NCBI RefSeq assembly: GCF_015708085.1
Contig: NZ_JADNYM010000001.1
Span: 1 to 64,000 of the forward strand
Direction of reading: 5' to 3'
DNA from: Arthrobacter terrae
Lineage (GTDB): Bacteria; Actinomycetota; Actinomycetes; Actinomycetales; Micrococcaceae
Length of the DNA stretch: 64,000 nucleotides
Shown here in pieces: positions 9,001-17,405 of the stretch (position 1 is its first letter; each line of letters opens with the position of its first letter). The position numbers were made by a program, and so were the translations under genes. The notes beneath the pieces are model-generated. The model ran no database searches and was not told the origin of the DNA. It saw nothing but the letters and a program-made list of their open reading frames with translations.

Positions 9001-9478
9001 GTGATCCGGGAACCGATTCAAACGGGTTGCCTCCCCAGGAGCATGCGGACCGCTTTATCTTGGACTTCGGTTCGTACAACAAGATCCAACGTTTCGCATG
9101 GCTGGCTATGCCAGCCATCAAAGGAGCAGCCTGCCCCTACCTACGCCCCATCGGTCCGGCGACAGGAAAACCCTAACGTCGCCTCGACGACCAGAGAATC
9201 GGCCTGTCCGACCCGTGAAAAGCGAAATCCACCACGACAACCAGCGAAGTGGCCAGGAAATGGCAAAGATACGAAAGATCCACACTGTCCTATAACGACC
9301 GGTTCTGCTAGGCCCAGACGGAGTTCTGCAAGCCCGGAAGGGGAACTCTGACAGGGACGCTTGCTACCGATCCAATGTAGTTAGGGGTTGGACCCACGAG
9401 CAAGGGTAGTGCCTCTTGCTTGATCGCTGATCTCAGAAGCACCAAGCCGGTAGGCTCATCTGCGGAGATCGCACTGTT
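9001..9478. other. Region with no recognised gene upstream of cmtR
   Basis: Frames in this stretch are short, have no convincing ribosome-binding site and resemble no family I know. It separates the cmtR promoter from the decayed mobile-DNA block. Base composition becomes noticeably less GC-rich towards its right side. Confidence 0.5.
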
Positions 9479-9880
9479 ATGGAGAAGACAAAATCAATGA
9501 TGAAGGTGCCGGAGGTTGCTCCAGAAGGACGCCTTGACTTGGATCAATAAGAAGCACCGCTTGCTTGCTCATGAGGATGGATCTTACGATTGGACCCTCT
9601 CTGGAGACTACCGAACAAGCGAAGCGTGTATGTTTCACGACGTCACTCAAAGTAGAAGAAACAAAGCAGCAACGATCACAAGACAACCTTCTGATCCGCG
9701 GCGATGCACTGCACGCATTCAGCCCCCCCCCACACAGCTCCCTGAGTTTGCGCGCCCCTACGTGGGGAAGGTGAAGCAGGTGTATATCGATCCCCCATTC
9801 AACACAGGGCAAATCTTCAACCATTATGACGATGCTCTGAAGCACTCTGTTTGGTTAACAATGATGAGATACCGGTTAGC
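9479..9880 (+). pseudogene. Site-specific adenine methyltransferase (Mod-like), N-terminal remnant
   Basis: Fragments in successive frames join into one N-terminal piece of an adenine-specific DNA methyltransferase. The order is: MKVPEVAPEGRLDL from the ATG at 9479; LTWINKKHRLLAHEDGSYDW and DYRTSE in a second frame; SQDNLLIRGDALHAF in a third; then LPEFARPYVGKVKQVYIDPP plus FNTG and HYDDALKHSVWLTMM in the second again. DPPFNTG is catalytic motif IV (DPPY type) of type III-like Mod enzymes. Shifts fall near 9530, near 9645 and at a nine-cytosine run (9723-9731). Similarity ends near 9880, so the target-recognition and C-terminal parts are missing. The gene is dead. No restriction subunit is nearby. 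Confidence 0.75.
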
Positions 9881-9911
9881 GTGGTATTTGTTCAGGTCGG
9901 CCTGTTCAGTG

Positions 9912-10461
9912 CTACTTAGGGAACAAAGCTGACCCATCGAACATGAAGCACTCGTTCCAATTGCCGGTCTTGTAGCGAACTGTGCTTTGGTACAAAGTTG
10001 CCCATGCACCACCGTTGAAGTTGTAGTAAACATAACCATTATTGTTCCCCGTACACAGATATTGGATCTAAGTTTTCCATACGTAGGCACTTCCGGGGTT
10101 GGCAAAGCAGAAAGTATTACCATTCCAATCAATCATCCGGTAATAATCGAGGCGTCCACCGCAAGCGACTTCATTCGTCTGGGTGGAGAGTTCCGTGGAT
10201 TCGGGGCTGGCGAAGGAAGTAGTCGCTCTGAAACCCGAACCGGGGCAGGGATGCTATTGGATGGAGAATTTTTCCGATGATTTTCAGGGTTCGAACGTCT
10301 GTCCACTCTGTGCCTACTAGAGTTGTCCCGCCGCTCCCGTCGGCACTACCGATGGGCGGTTGATTTGGTGTGGACGCCGCTGCAGTACTGGAACCAATTA
10401 GACATAAGACACTTAAAATAGCTAATGTTTTACTGACTTGGCTCAGAATATTTCTAGACAT
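9912..10461 (-). pseudogene. Small secreted cysteine/aromatic-rich protein, frameshifted
   Basis: From the ATG at 10461 the frame encodes a clear signal peptide (hydrophobic core LAILSVLCLIGSS, then AAAS) and about 50 more residues before drifting off. From about 10247 a different frame continues with DYYRMIDWNGNTFCFANPGS, AYVWKT, an internal TAG, then QYLCTGNNNGYVYYNFNGG and GNWNECFMFDGSALFPK to a stop at 9912. The Trp/Tyr/Gly/Cys-rich tail recalls small secreted beta-sandwich proteins such as streptomycete killer-toxin-like or beta-gamma-crystallin folds, but this is only a resemblance. One frameshift and one in-frame stop mean that no full-length product is expected. It sits between other decayed genes in lower-GC DNA. 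Confidence 0.6.
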
Positions 10462-10659
10462 TGACAGCCCCAATCGCTAATGTTGCTCCCCCATTGAGTG
10501 GCGTTCTCAACGTAGTATGTCGGGTAATTCTACGGAAGTTTTTTTGTGAACGCTTATTTTACTTTCTGGCGATGATCGCCGAGTTCGAAGCCGACCTCAT
10601 CACCATGCGCACCCGCGAAGGAATGAAAGTTGCCAACGCCGAACTGGCCGAACTATTCT

Positions 10660-12102
10660 GGCTCTTCAGAATTGAGAGTGTAGTTTCGGTCTGAATCCGC
10701 CGGATTCCAGCAGTGATCTGGCCACATAGTTGGTGAGATTCCGGAAGCCGAGGGCAGATCCTCGTAGGTGTTCGAGTCTGCCATTGATCGCTTGGGCCGT
10801 TGGAAGTGCCGGGCCGGTCGAAGTAGGCCAGCACGTCTGCGGCCCGGCGTTTGAGAGTGCGCCCGAGAGTCCTCAGCTCGGTCAGGGCGGTGGGGACGCC
10901 GCTGCTGAGGGAGTCAATCACAGCTTGCATCAGCTCCCGCCCTATGGTCCGGTCTGGTTCCCGGTAGGCGGCAACCATGCGCTGGTAGGCGCCCCAGCTG
11001 GCCTCCACCTCGACATGCGTATCGGCGGTGAACAGGGTTTCCAGGCGTGTGCGTTGTTTCTCGGTGAGCAGGTCCGCGCCTGTGTGGAGGGTCCGGCGGG
11101 CCGAATACAGCGGGTCCCCGGCTCTGCCGCGGTGCCCGCAGCTCTGTTGCTGAACCCGCCGGCGGCACGAGTCCAGGGCATCGCCGGCCAGACGGACGAC
11201 GTGGAAGGGATCCATCACCGGGACCGCGTCGGGGAGTTCTTCGGCAGCGGCGCTCTTGAACCCGGAGAACCCGTCCATGGCCACGACCTCAACCCCGTCC
11301 CGCCAGTGCTGGGGGCGTTCCTGCAGCCAGGTCGCGAAGGCTTGTTTCGAGCGGTCCTCGACCATGTCCAGCAGGCGGGAAGGGCCGGTGCCGTCGCGGA
11401 TTGGGGTCAGGTCAATGATGACGGTGACGTACTTGCCTCCGCGGCGTGTGTGCCGCCAGACATGCTCATCAACACCAATGACTTTCACACCGGCGAAGCG
11501 GTACGGATCATCGATCAAGACTCTCCGTCCTTCGGCCAGGACGGCCTTGTTCGCGGTATTCCAGGTGACGCCGAGTCCTTCCGCGATCCGGGCGACCGTG
11601 AGGTGTTGGCAGACGATGCCTTCCAACGCCCAGCGCAGCCCCTGGCGGGAGAGTTTCGCCCGCGGCTCGGCAGCCTTGGAAGTGTCCTGCCGCCACACGT
11701 GCCCGCACCCCGTGCAGCGGTATCGGCGGATACTGAGCAGCAGCGTGGTCGGCCGCCACCCGAACGGCTCATGGCCCACTTCGCGAGTCACCGTGTCACG
11801 GGGAACGCCCTGGCACCCGCACTTCCGGCACCAGTCATCAGGATCAACAACACGGCAGGCAAGGACGGCGCGATCCGGGCGCACATACTGCCCGGTCACT
11901 TCGAGTCCGAGTCCGTCGAGACGGCAGAATGTGGTCAGGTCAGGGCATTGGAAGGTAGCGTTAAACACGAGGGCCTTGCGGTAGACAAATCAAGATCTAG
12001 ACAATCCGACTCTCTCCCAAGGCCCTCACCTCAGCCGAAACAACCTCCCGCCCCGGACTTCTCACGAGGCAGCGCCGATTACACTCTCAATTCTGAAGAG
12101 CC
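10660..12102 (-). mobile_element. ISL3-family insertion sequence, complete ends
   Basis: The element is 1,443 bp long. Its ends are perfect 23-bp inverted repeats at 10660-10682 and 12080-12102, beginning GGCTCTTCAGAATTGAG. They are flanked by an exact 8-bp direct repeat, ACTATTCT, at 10652-10659 and 12103-12110. An 8-bp target duplication fits ISL3. The element carries a single transposase gene and no accessory genes. Perfect ends and an intact duplication indicate a fairly recent insertion. Confidence 0.95.
10666..11968 (-). pseudogene. ISL3-family transposase, frameshifted near the C-terminus
   Basis: From a GTG at 11968 the protein has the N-terminal zinc-ribbon-like part (CRKCGCQG, later CTGCGHVW), a helix-turn-helix and the DDE transposase core (VIGVDEHVW; VVAMDGFSGF; then a glutamate in the SWGAYQRMVAAYRE region). 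Near 10790 the expected SNGPTEAINGRLEHLRG segment is disrupted. The frame reads SNGPSDQWQT, while AINGRLEHLRGSALGFRN and NYVARSLLESGGFRPKLHS continue in another frame to a TGA at 10666, inside the terminal repeat. A loss of about five bases explains this. The frame-zero product instead runs out of the element to 10559. The copy is probably unable to move on its own. Confidence 0.85.
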
Positions 12103-12217
12103 ACTATTCTCCATCAGCCGATCCACCATCTACTTGGCTGTTGAACGCGGACAACGCAGAGCAGCCGAGCTAAGACACCCTAAAAGTGAATTTCCGTACC
12201 GATCCTCCTCAGAGCCC

Positions 12218-12688
12218 CTAATCCAGCTCGCGGATCCGGGCCCATTCGGCCATTAGTTCCGGGAGCCTGGCCGCCAAAAAGCGGTAAAAACGCGCCATTT
12301 CCCGCACCCGATGCGCCACGGGGGACGCCGGGTCCGCCAACGCGTCGACGGCCTTGTCCGCCAGTGAAGCCAAGGCGCCGTAGACCGGACTTTCACTGGC
12401 TGCCGCGGTATACCAGGGGTCATCCGGAAGTTCGTAGCGGTCCCGACGGCTTCCGGACTGCGCAACGCGCCGCAGTATCCCGATGCTCTGTAGATATCTC
12501 ACGGCGCCGGAAACGGCCGCCGGGCTGGCCTCGAGCTGCCCGGCGAGCTCTGCTGCCGTGAGGGCGCCGTCGTCGGACACCATGAGGGCCATCAGCACCC
12601 GGGCCGGCATTTTCGGCAGCCCTGCCGAGGTGAGGACTGCCGCCGATTGCTCGACGGCGGTCCGCAGCGCTTGTTCATCTCGTGCCAT
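12218..12688 (-). CDS. GbsR/MarR-type transcriptional regulator
   Basis: This 156-residue protein has one winged-helix domain in its first half (MPARVLMALMVSDDGALTAA, then QLEASPAAVSGAVRYLQSIG and a wing with RRDRYELPDD). The second half is a helical dimerisation region. This is the layout of GbsR/MarR-like regulators that often accompany drug-type ABC exporters. It is the last gene of a minus-strand unit ATPase-permease-regulator, 38 bases after the permease stop. It is probably the repressor of the unit, acting at the palindrome next to the ATPase start; this is inferred from position. Confidence 0.82.
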   Translation of the reverse strand: MARDEQALRTAVEQSAAVLTSAGLPKMPARVLMALMVSDDGALTAAELAGQLEASPAAVSGAVRYLQSIGILRRVAQSGSRRDRYELPDDPWYTAAASESPVYGALASLADKAVDALADPASPVAHRVREMARFYRFLAARLPELMAEWARIRELD

Positions 12689-12726
12689 CTGTACTGTGTC
12701 CTAATCCTCGGGTTTCTAATTGCCCA

Positions 12727-14343
12727 TCAGTTGGGTCGGAGTTCGCGCCTTCGCATGGCCACCAACGCGACGGCCACTGCAGCCGCGGCGATAACCAGCA
12801 TCCACAACGCCCCACTGAAGTCTGCGCCACTGGAAGGAACAGGGGTGTGAGTAAAGGGAGAGATGTTCCGCGCCCATTGCGGCACGCCGACCAATCCACC
12901 AAAGAAGCCAAAGAAAACGCCCGCTCCGATGCTGATCCACGCCAGAGTGATGGTTACACCAGGCAGGACGACGAAGAGCAGAGCGAGCACCCCAAGATAG
13001 ACCAGCGCCGCCGGCAGCTGGGCGGCCGCGGCGGCGAATGAATCGCCGATCCTCGCAGGATCGCCGCCCACGGCAAGGGCACTTAATCCCGATACAACCG
13101 CCCCCGAGAGCAGCACCAGGACAATCGCTGACAGCCCCAGCAGCAGGTAATCCCGGAACCAACGCGTCCGGGAAACCGGTGACGCCAGAATGAGCTCGGC
13201 TCCACCTCCTGCTTCCTCTTGGCGCATCCGGATGATCGTCTGGGTCGCGGCGGTGGCGGCGAGGATGCCAATCAGGGAGAACATGACGGAGAGCAGGACG
13301 TGGTGCATTGAGCCACCGCCCTGCACCATGTCATGGAGCACCTTGCTGACAGTGGGATCTGCGCTGCCCGCCTGCTCGACAAGCTTGGACAAAGTGCCGG
13401 CGAGCAAACCGGTGAACGCTCCCCCCAGACACCAGCCAATGATCGACGGCAGCTGCAGCCGCCAGCCTAGTGCCAACGGCCCGGACAGCACGGAACGGGC
13501 AGTGATCCGCCCGGCCCTGCCGGCCAGCAGGCTTGCCCCGCTGTCGCGGCGTGCCTGTAAACCGAACACGGCCAGCAGGCACACGGCAGCAAGGACAATG
13601 CTCAGCAGCATCGGCGCGGCATTGTTCGCTGTGTACGCAGCCGACTGCTGCCCCCAACCAATCGGGGAGAGCCAGCTTGGCCAGGCCGGGCTCATCTGTG
13701 TCCCGTCCGTGCCCGAAGTGCCCAGTGCATCACCGAGCCCGCGCAGTACGTAGGCTATTCCGACGACGGATGCTGCGGTGCCGTTGGCACCGCGCGAAGT
13801 GCGCATGAACTGGGCAGCGAGCAGACCGACGGCGAGGAACGCCACTCCCGTCGATGCGACGGCAGCTCCGGTGACGAATGATCCATACGCGTCGAGATTC
13901 CCGGCGATAAAGGCAAGGGCAACGACGATGCCGAGCAGCACACTTGCCAGGACCCCGTGAATCAGTGTCGCCACGGTCGGCGTCATCCTGGCGGCCGGTG
14001 TTGCGGAAACGATTTCGGCGCGGCCCGATTCTTCCTCCGCACGGGAATGCCGGACGGCCAGAAAAGTGCTCATGAACCCGGCCAGCAACGCCAGAAAGGT
14101 GAAAATTTCGAAGAAAACAAACGCATCGAGTCCGCCTCCCCGCGGGGTCCCCCGCAACATCAGAATGGCCGGATTGGCGATGGCGAGACGCAGGATGCTC
14201 ACCCGCCCCGCATAATCGCCGTATGTCTGTGCGACCGCGGCGGCCGAGAACAAGGCCAAAAGCCCGGTGCCGCCGATCCAGCTGACCAACTGCCACCGGT
14301 CGCGGCGCAGGCGCTGGCCCAGCAGCACTGACAGCGCGCTCAT
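12727..14343 (-). CDS. ABC exporter permease, polyketide-antibiotic type
   Basis: This 538-residue integral membrane protein has about twelve predicted hydrophobic segments in two similar halves, starting LRRDRWQLVSWIGGTGLLAL. It resembles the large single-chain permeases of actinobacterial exporters of polyketide antibiotics. Characteristic soluble segments are HSRAEEESGRAEIVSATPAA in the first half and MRQEEAGGGAELILASPVSR in the second; these occupy equivalent places and support an internal duplication. Its ATG overlaps the stop of the ATPase gene by four bases (ATGA), so the two should be made together as one transporter. Substrate unknown. Confidence 0.87.
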   Translation of the reverse strand: MSALSVLLGQRLRRDRWQLVSWIGGTGLLALFSAAAVAQTYGDYAGRVSILRLAIANPAILMLRGTPRGGGLDAFVFFEIFTFLALLAGFMSTFLAVRHSRAEEESGRAEIVSATPAARMTPTVATLIHGVLASVLLGIVVALAFIAGNLDAYGSFVTGAAVASTGVAFLAVGLLAAQFMRTSRGANGTAASVVGIAYVLRGLGDALGTSGTDGTQMSPAWPSWLSPIGWGQQSAAYTANNAAPMLLSIVLAAVCLLAVFGLQARRDSGASLLAGRAGRITARSVLSGPLALGWRLQLPSIIGWCLGGAFTGLLAGTLSKLVEQAGSADPTVSKVLHDMVQGGGSMHHVLLSVMFSLIGILAATAATQTIIRMRQEEAGGGAELILASPVSRTRWFRDYLLLGLSAIVLVLLSGAVVSGLSALAVGGDPARIGDSFAAAAAQLPAALVYLGVLALLFVVLPGVTITLAWISIGAGVFFGFFGGLVGVPQWARNISPFTHTPVPSSGADFSGALWMLVIAAAAVAVALVAMRRRELRPN

Positions 14344-15329
14344 CGCGCCGAGGCCTGCGCTGCCCGGCGGCCTCTGGTGCCTTGCGCTTCATGACCATAG
14401 TGGCGCAGAAAGAGCTCTTCCAGAGAGGGCGGCTTCACCGTCAGTCCCTGCACCTTTAGCGCAGCGAGCATCGGCAGAACGGCGTTAACCCCGTCCGTGT
14501 CCGTCGTGAAGCTGACTCGGCCGCCGGTTACCGTGAGCTCGTGGGCACCCGGAATGCGGCTGAGTTGGTCCTGGTCGAGACCCTGCGCGGCGAAGGAAAT
14601 CCCGGTCCGCGTCAGATGCCGCATTTGTGCGAGTGTGCCGGTCTCCACGGTTTTGCCGGCGCTGATGATGCTCACCCGGCTGCACAGGTGCTCTACCTCA
14701 GAAAGAATGTGGCTGGACAGAAGAACCGTAGCTCCCGCCGCCGAAACGCGCTCGATCTCCTGGCCGAAAACAGCTTCCATCAGCGGATCCAGCCCGCTGG
14801 AGGGTTCGTCCAGGATGTAGAGGTCCGCGGGCGTGGCGAAAGCGGCAATGAGGGCGACCTTTTGCCGGTTTCCCTTTGAGTAAGTCCGCCCCTTTTTGCC
14901 GGGATCCAAAGCAAATGTCCGTGTTAGCCTGTCCTTGGCGCGGGCATATCCAGCCCGGTCTGCTGTTCCGCCGCGCAGCCGGCTGATCAGATCAATGGCT
15001 TCGCCGCCGGAGAGGTTTGGCCACAGGCTGACATCCCCGGGGACGTAGGCAAGGCGGCGATGAAGCTGCGCTGCATCCTTCCATGGGTCTTGGCCGAAGA
15101 CCGTTACGGTGCCAAAACTGGCGCGGGCCAAGCCAAGCAGCACCCTGAGGGTGGTGGATTTTCCTGACCCGTTGGGTCCCAGAAAACCATGTACTTCCCC
15201 GGCGGATACACGCAGATCCAGCCCGTCCAGCGCGCGTACCCGCCCAAACCGCTTACCGAGCCCGCGGGCCTCGATGACCGAAGCTCCGGGCGTCATGCCG
15301 ATCTCATTTATGCCCCGCATGGCGCTCAT
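14340..15329 (-). CDS. ABC transporter ATP-binding protein, drug-exporter type
   Basis: This 329-residue ATPase has Walker A GPNGSGKST, a degenerate signature YSKGNRQK in place of LSGGQ, Walker B LYILDEPSSGLDP and the switch histidine (LLSSHILSEVEHL). A C-terminal extension of about 100 residues is typical of DrrA/CcmA-like subunits. It energises the permease encoded immediately downstream. The ATG at 15329 has no Shine-Dalgarno sequence, but a TATCTT box ends six bases before it, which fits a leaderless mRNA; an internal ATG at residue 12 is possible but less attractive. The operon continues with the permease and the GbsR/MarR-like regulator. Confidence 0.92.
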   Translation of the reverse strand: MSAMRGINEIGMTPGASVIEARGLGKRFGRVRALDGLDLRVSAGEVHGFLGPNGSGKSTTLRVLLGLARASFGTVTVFGQDPWKDAAQLHRRLAYVPGDVSLWPNLSGGEAIDLISRLRGGTADRAGYARAKDRLTRTFALDPGKKGRTYSKGNRQKVALIAAFATPADLYILDEPSSGLDPLMEAVFGQEIERVSAAGATVLLSSHILSEVEHLCSRVSIISAGKTVETGTLAQMRHLTRTGISFAAQGLDQDQLSRIPGAHELTVTGGRVSFTTDTDGVNAVLPMLAALKVQGLTVKPPSLEELFLRHYGHEAQGTRGRRAAQASAR

Positions 15330-15335
15330 AGGATC

Positions 15336-15364
15336 AAGATACGCTTATTTCACAATTTTGTGAA
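15336..15364 (-). promoter_or_regulatory. Leaderless promoter with palindromic operator for the ABC operon
   Basis: Reading towards the ATPase gene, a -35-like TTCACA (15364-15359) is followed after 17 bases by a -10-like TATCTT (15341-15336), and the ATG begins six bases later. The palindrome TTCACAATTTTGTGAA (15349-15364, six-base perfect arms, four-base centre) covers the -35 box. This is a likely operator for the regulator encoded at the end of the operon. The motifs are seen directly; the regulator assignment is inferred. Confidence 0.65.
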
Positions 15365-15430
15365 TACCCAAGTATCCAGCCGGGCCACGCCATAGTGGCA
15401 GGCGGAAATGTGCCCATTCGGCGGTACCCG

Positions 15431-15470
15431 GATGCGTCCAGATGCGTCCAGATGCGTCCAGATGCGTCCA
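15431..15470. repeat. Four perfect 10-bp tandem repeats
   Basis: GATGCGTCCA occurs four times in direct succession, ending 14 bp before the stop of the HhH-GPD gene. There are no spacers, so this is not a CRISPR-like array. The position between the ABC promoter and a gene end suggests a neutral, slippage-prone microsatellite. Confidence 0.95.
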
Positions 15471-15483
15471 ACATGGGAGATTG

Positions 15484-16158
15484 TCAGCTTTGCCCGGTGC
15501 TCTTGAGGTCGCCGGCTATAAGAGCGCTAACATCGTCGGCGACACTTTTCTCCAACGCAGCACGGACGCAGGCAGCCGCCAGTCTCGGCAGGTCCGCGGG
15601 GCTGACCAGATCAGCCAGCTCTCGCGCTGCGGTCGGCAGCCCAAGTCGGGAGGCGCCGTCGGCCACTTTTTGATCCAAAAACGGCGCGACGTCGGTCCAG
15701 ACGGCTTGGACCTCCCGACAGAAGATCGCCGCACCCACCGGTCCGACGCCGGGAAAATCCTGCAGGCTAAGGATCAGCTCCGGCGTACTGCCCGCCAAAT
15801 CATGGAGCCGGCGCAGGTCTGAGCGGTATTTCGCCGTCAAGAGCTCGGCGCCCTCCCCCAGCATTGTCGCCGTGCGCTCGTCGTAGCGGCGGTAGTGGCC
15901 CCGGCCCAGGGCATCGACGCGCTGCTGCCAACTGGCCGAGCACATCGCGCGCGGCGTACGGTACCCGGCCGTGAACAGCTCATGCGCTGCGGCGACCGCC
16001 ACGGAAGCACTGATTCTGGCCGACAACAACGTGGACAACACCAGCAGCTGGTAAAGCGGCGACGGCGTATCCTTGACGGTGATCCCGGCTTCCTGCGCGT
16101 AGGTGCGTCCATAGCGTTCCAGCAGTACGCCAACCGTCCTATCCTGGGCCGTTGTCAT
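15484..16158 (-). CDS. HhH-GPD (endonuclease III-like) base-excision protein
   Basis: This 224-residue protein has the helical fold and helix-hairpin-helix of the endonuclease III superfamily. Its start is LLERYGRTYAQEAGI, with LLSARISASVAVAAAHELF equivalent to the EndoIII LLSAQ segment, and the hairpin LQDFPGVGPVGAAIFCREVQ lies near residue 135. It lacks the four-cysteine iron-sulphur cluster, and the catalytic lysine and aspartate of EndoIII are not obvious (FLDQKV follows the hairpin). It may be a divergent glycosylase or a DNA-binding relative. The ATG at 16158 follows GAGAGGATTTTCC. It diverges from the AhpD-like gene. Confidence 0.8.
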   Translation of the reverse strand: MTTAQDRTVGVLLERYGRTYAQEAGITVKDTPSPLYQLLVLSTLLSARISASVAVAAAHELFTAGYRTPRAMCSASWQQRVDALGRGHYRRYDERTATMLGEGAELLTAKYRSDLRRLHDLAGSTPELILSLQDFPGVGPVGAAIFCREVQAVWTDVAPFLDQKVADGASRLGLPTAARELADLVSPADLPRLAAACVRAALEKSVADDVSALIAGDLKSTGQS

Positions 16159-16235
16159 GGAAAATCCTCTCAGTAGTGCGTCATCGTGACTCTACGCTCG
16201 GCGTAGTCTGAAAGAGTACCTACTAAGGAGTTCTA

Positions 16236-16703
16236 ATGTCCCACCAGCAGCGCTTGGATATTTGGCAAGTCGATCCTGCAGCGTTGCAGGCCGTTCTGGG
16301 AATGGAAAAATCTGCACATCGGGGATCGTTGGAAAATTCATTGCTGGAGCTGGTCAAGATCCGTGCGTCACAGCTTAATGGCTGCGCCTGGTGCCTGGAC
16401 ATGCACAATCGGGATGCTGCTGCCGAGGGCGAATCGCCTCGACGCCTCTACGTATTGGCCGGCTGGCGTGAAGCTCCTGAACTCTACACTCCCCGGGAAC
16501 AAGCCGCGCTGACTATGACCGAGGCCGTGACGCATGTATCGCAGGAAGGAGTGCCTGACCACGTGTGGAACCAGGCAAAGGACTGCTTTGATGAAAAAGA
16601 ACTAGCACAGCTGTTAATGGCCATAGCCACCATCAATGTTTGGAACCGGATGGCTGTAGCGACGCGGCAGGCGCTTCCCGACGAGCCGCCAACTGCAGAT
16701 TGA
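16236..16703 (+). CDS. AhpD-like alkylhydroperoxidase / CMD-family protein
   Basis: This 155-residue protein belongs to the carboxymuconolactone decarboxylase fold. The redox motif is C50-A-W-C53 with a following H57 (QLNGCAWCLDMH), the arrangement used by AhpD-like proteins for thiol-dependent peroxide reduction. The C-terminal helix LAQLLMAIATINVWNRMAVA is the usual oligomer interface. The start is well supported by AAGGAG six bases upstream of 16236. It lies alone between the divergent HhH-GPD gene and the convergent TetR gene. Physiological reductant and substrate are unknown. Confidence 0.9.
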   Translation: MSHQQRLDIWQVDPAALQAVLGMEKSAHRGSLENSLLELVKIRASQLNGCAWCLDMHNRDAAAEGESPRRLYVLAGWREAPELYTPREQAALTMTEAVTHVSQEGVPDHVWNQAKDCFDEKELAQLLMAIATINVWNRMAVATRQALPDEPPTAD

Positions 16704-16791
16704 CTGCCCAAGGCCACGAGCATGCAGCACGCACCGCTGCCAAATAGCAATGACGGTGGGGCGTGGCACAACTGAGGGGTTGTGGCGCGGC

Positions 16792-17364
16792 TTAGTTGCC
16801 GGCAGGGAGGAGTTCCGCTGAGATCTGCCGGGCGGCGGCGAGGATCTCGTCCTCGCTGGCATCCATGTCTCCGGCAGTCATCCCCACCATATTGATGACG
16901 GCCAAGGAAAGACGGGCCCGCAGTTGGTCAGCCACGCTGGCATTGGGCGGAGTGAGAATTGCAAAAAGCCGTTTCAGCTGCTCTGCCATTCCCGATTTAT
17001 CCGGCGTAATCTCCCGCATGGCCACATGATTGGCACTGATAAAACGAAACATCCGCAGTCCCTGGTCCTGCATGATATCGGCCCATCTGGAGAGCACTTC
17101 CCGGCGTAGCGCGGGGCCCGGTTCCTGTTTCTCAGCCCATTGAATAAGTTCCGCAGTCTTCAGCAGCATCGTCTCGACCAGCGCGCGGACAATGTCCTCC
17201 TTGCTGGCGAAGTGGTAATACAGGGCCGCCTTGGTGATACCAAGCTGCTCCGCGATCGCCCGCATGGATGTCGCTTCGTAGCCGTGGTCGGCAAACAGCT
17301 GCAGGGCCACCGTTTGGATCTGTGCCCGGGTGCCACCCGTTTTACGTCCTGCAGCAGCACCCAC
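16792..17364 (-). CDS. TetR family repressor of the adjacent MFS exporter
   Basis: This 190-residue regulator has the TetR N-terminal HTH (IQTVALQLFADHGYEATSMR, ITKAALYYHFASKEDIVRAL) and a divergent helical ligand-binding domain. It starts at a GTG preceded by GAGGA five bases upstream. It is divergent from the DHA2-family MFS exporter across a 142-bp region containing two palindromes. That is the classic layout for a drug-responsive repressor controlling its own gene and the pump. The inducer cannot be predicted. Confidence 0.93.
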   Translation of the reverse strand: MGAAAGRKTGGTRAQIQTVALQLFADHGYEATSMRAIAEQLGITKAALYYHFASKEDIVRALVETMLLKTAELIQWAEKQEPGPALRREVLSRWADIMQDQGLRMFRFISANHVAMREITPDKSGMAEQLKRLFAILTPPNASVADQLRARLSLAVINMVGMTAGDMDASEDEILAAARQISAELLPAGN

Positions 17365-17405
17365 TGTGATCCTCGCCTATCCCTTGGTTTGGTCGGTCAA
17401 CTTGC

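Larger units (their letters stand above)
10551..12190 (+). pseudogene. Serine recombinase (resolvase/invertase) remnant split by an IS
   Basis: The left part (10551-10659) reads FYFLAMIAEFEADLITMRTR then EGMKVANAELAELF, matching the end of the catalytic domain and long E-helix of resolvase/invertase proteins. The right part (12103-about 12190) continues in the same frame once one copy of the 8-bp duplication is removed, giving SISRSTIYLAVERG, the DNA-binding HTH. The linker normally rich in K/G/R between EGMKVA and the HTH is missing, and no catalytic serine region is seen to the left. The gene was therefore already truncated before the insertion sequence entered. Its natural stop is uncertain. 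Confidence 0.8.

Noticed and set aside
10730-12256. Long plus-strand open frame across the insertion sequence
   Set aside because: Most of it is antisense to the ISL3 transposase. Only its last codons (from 12103) are meaningful, as the recombinase remnant.
15431-15470. Regular short repeats considered as a CRISPR array
   Set aside because: Units are contiguous 10-mers without spacers, and no cas gene is present. The same applies to the 18-bp repeats at 29683-29754.
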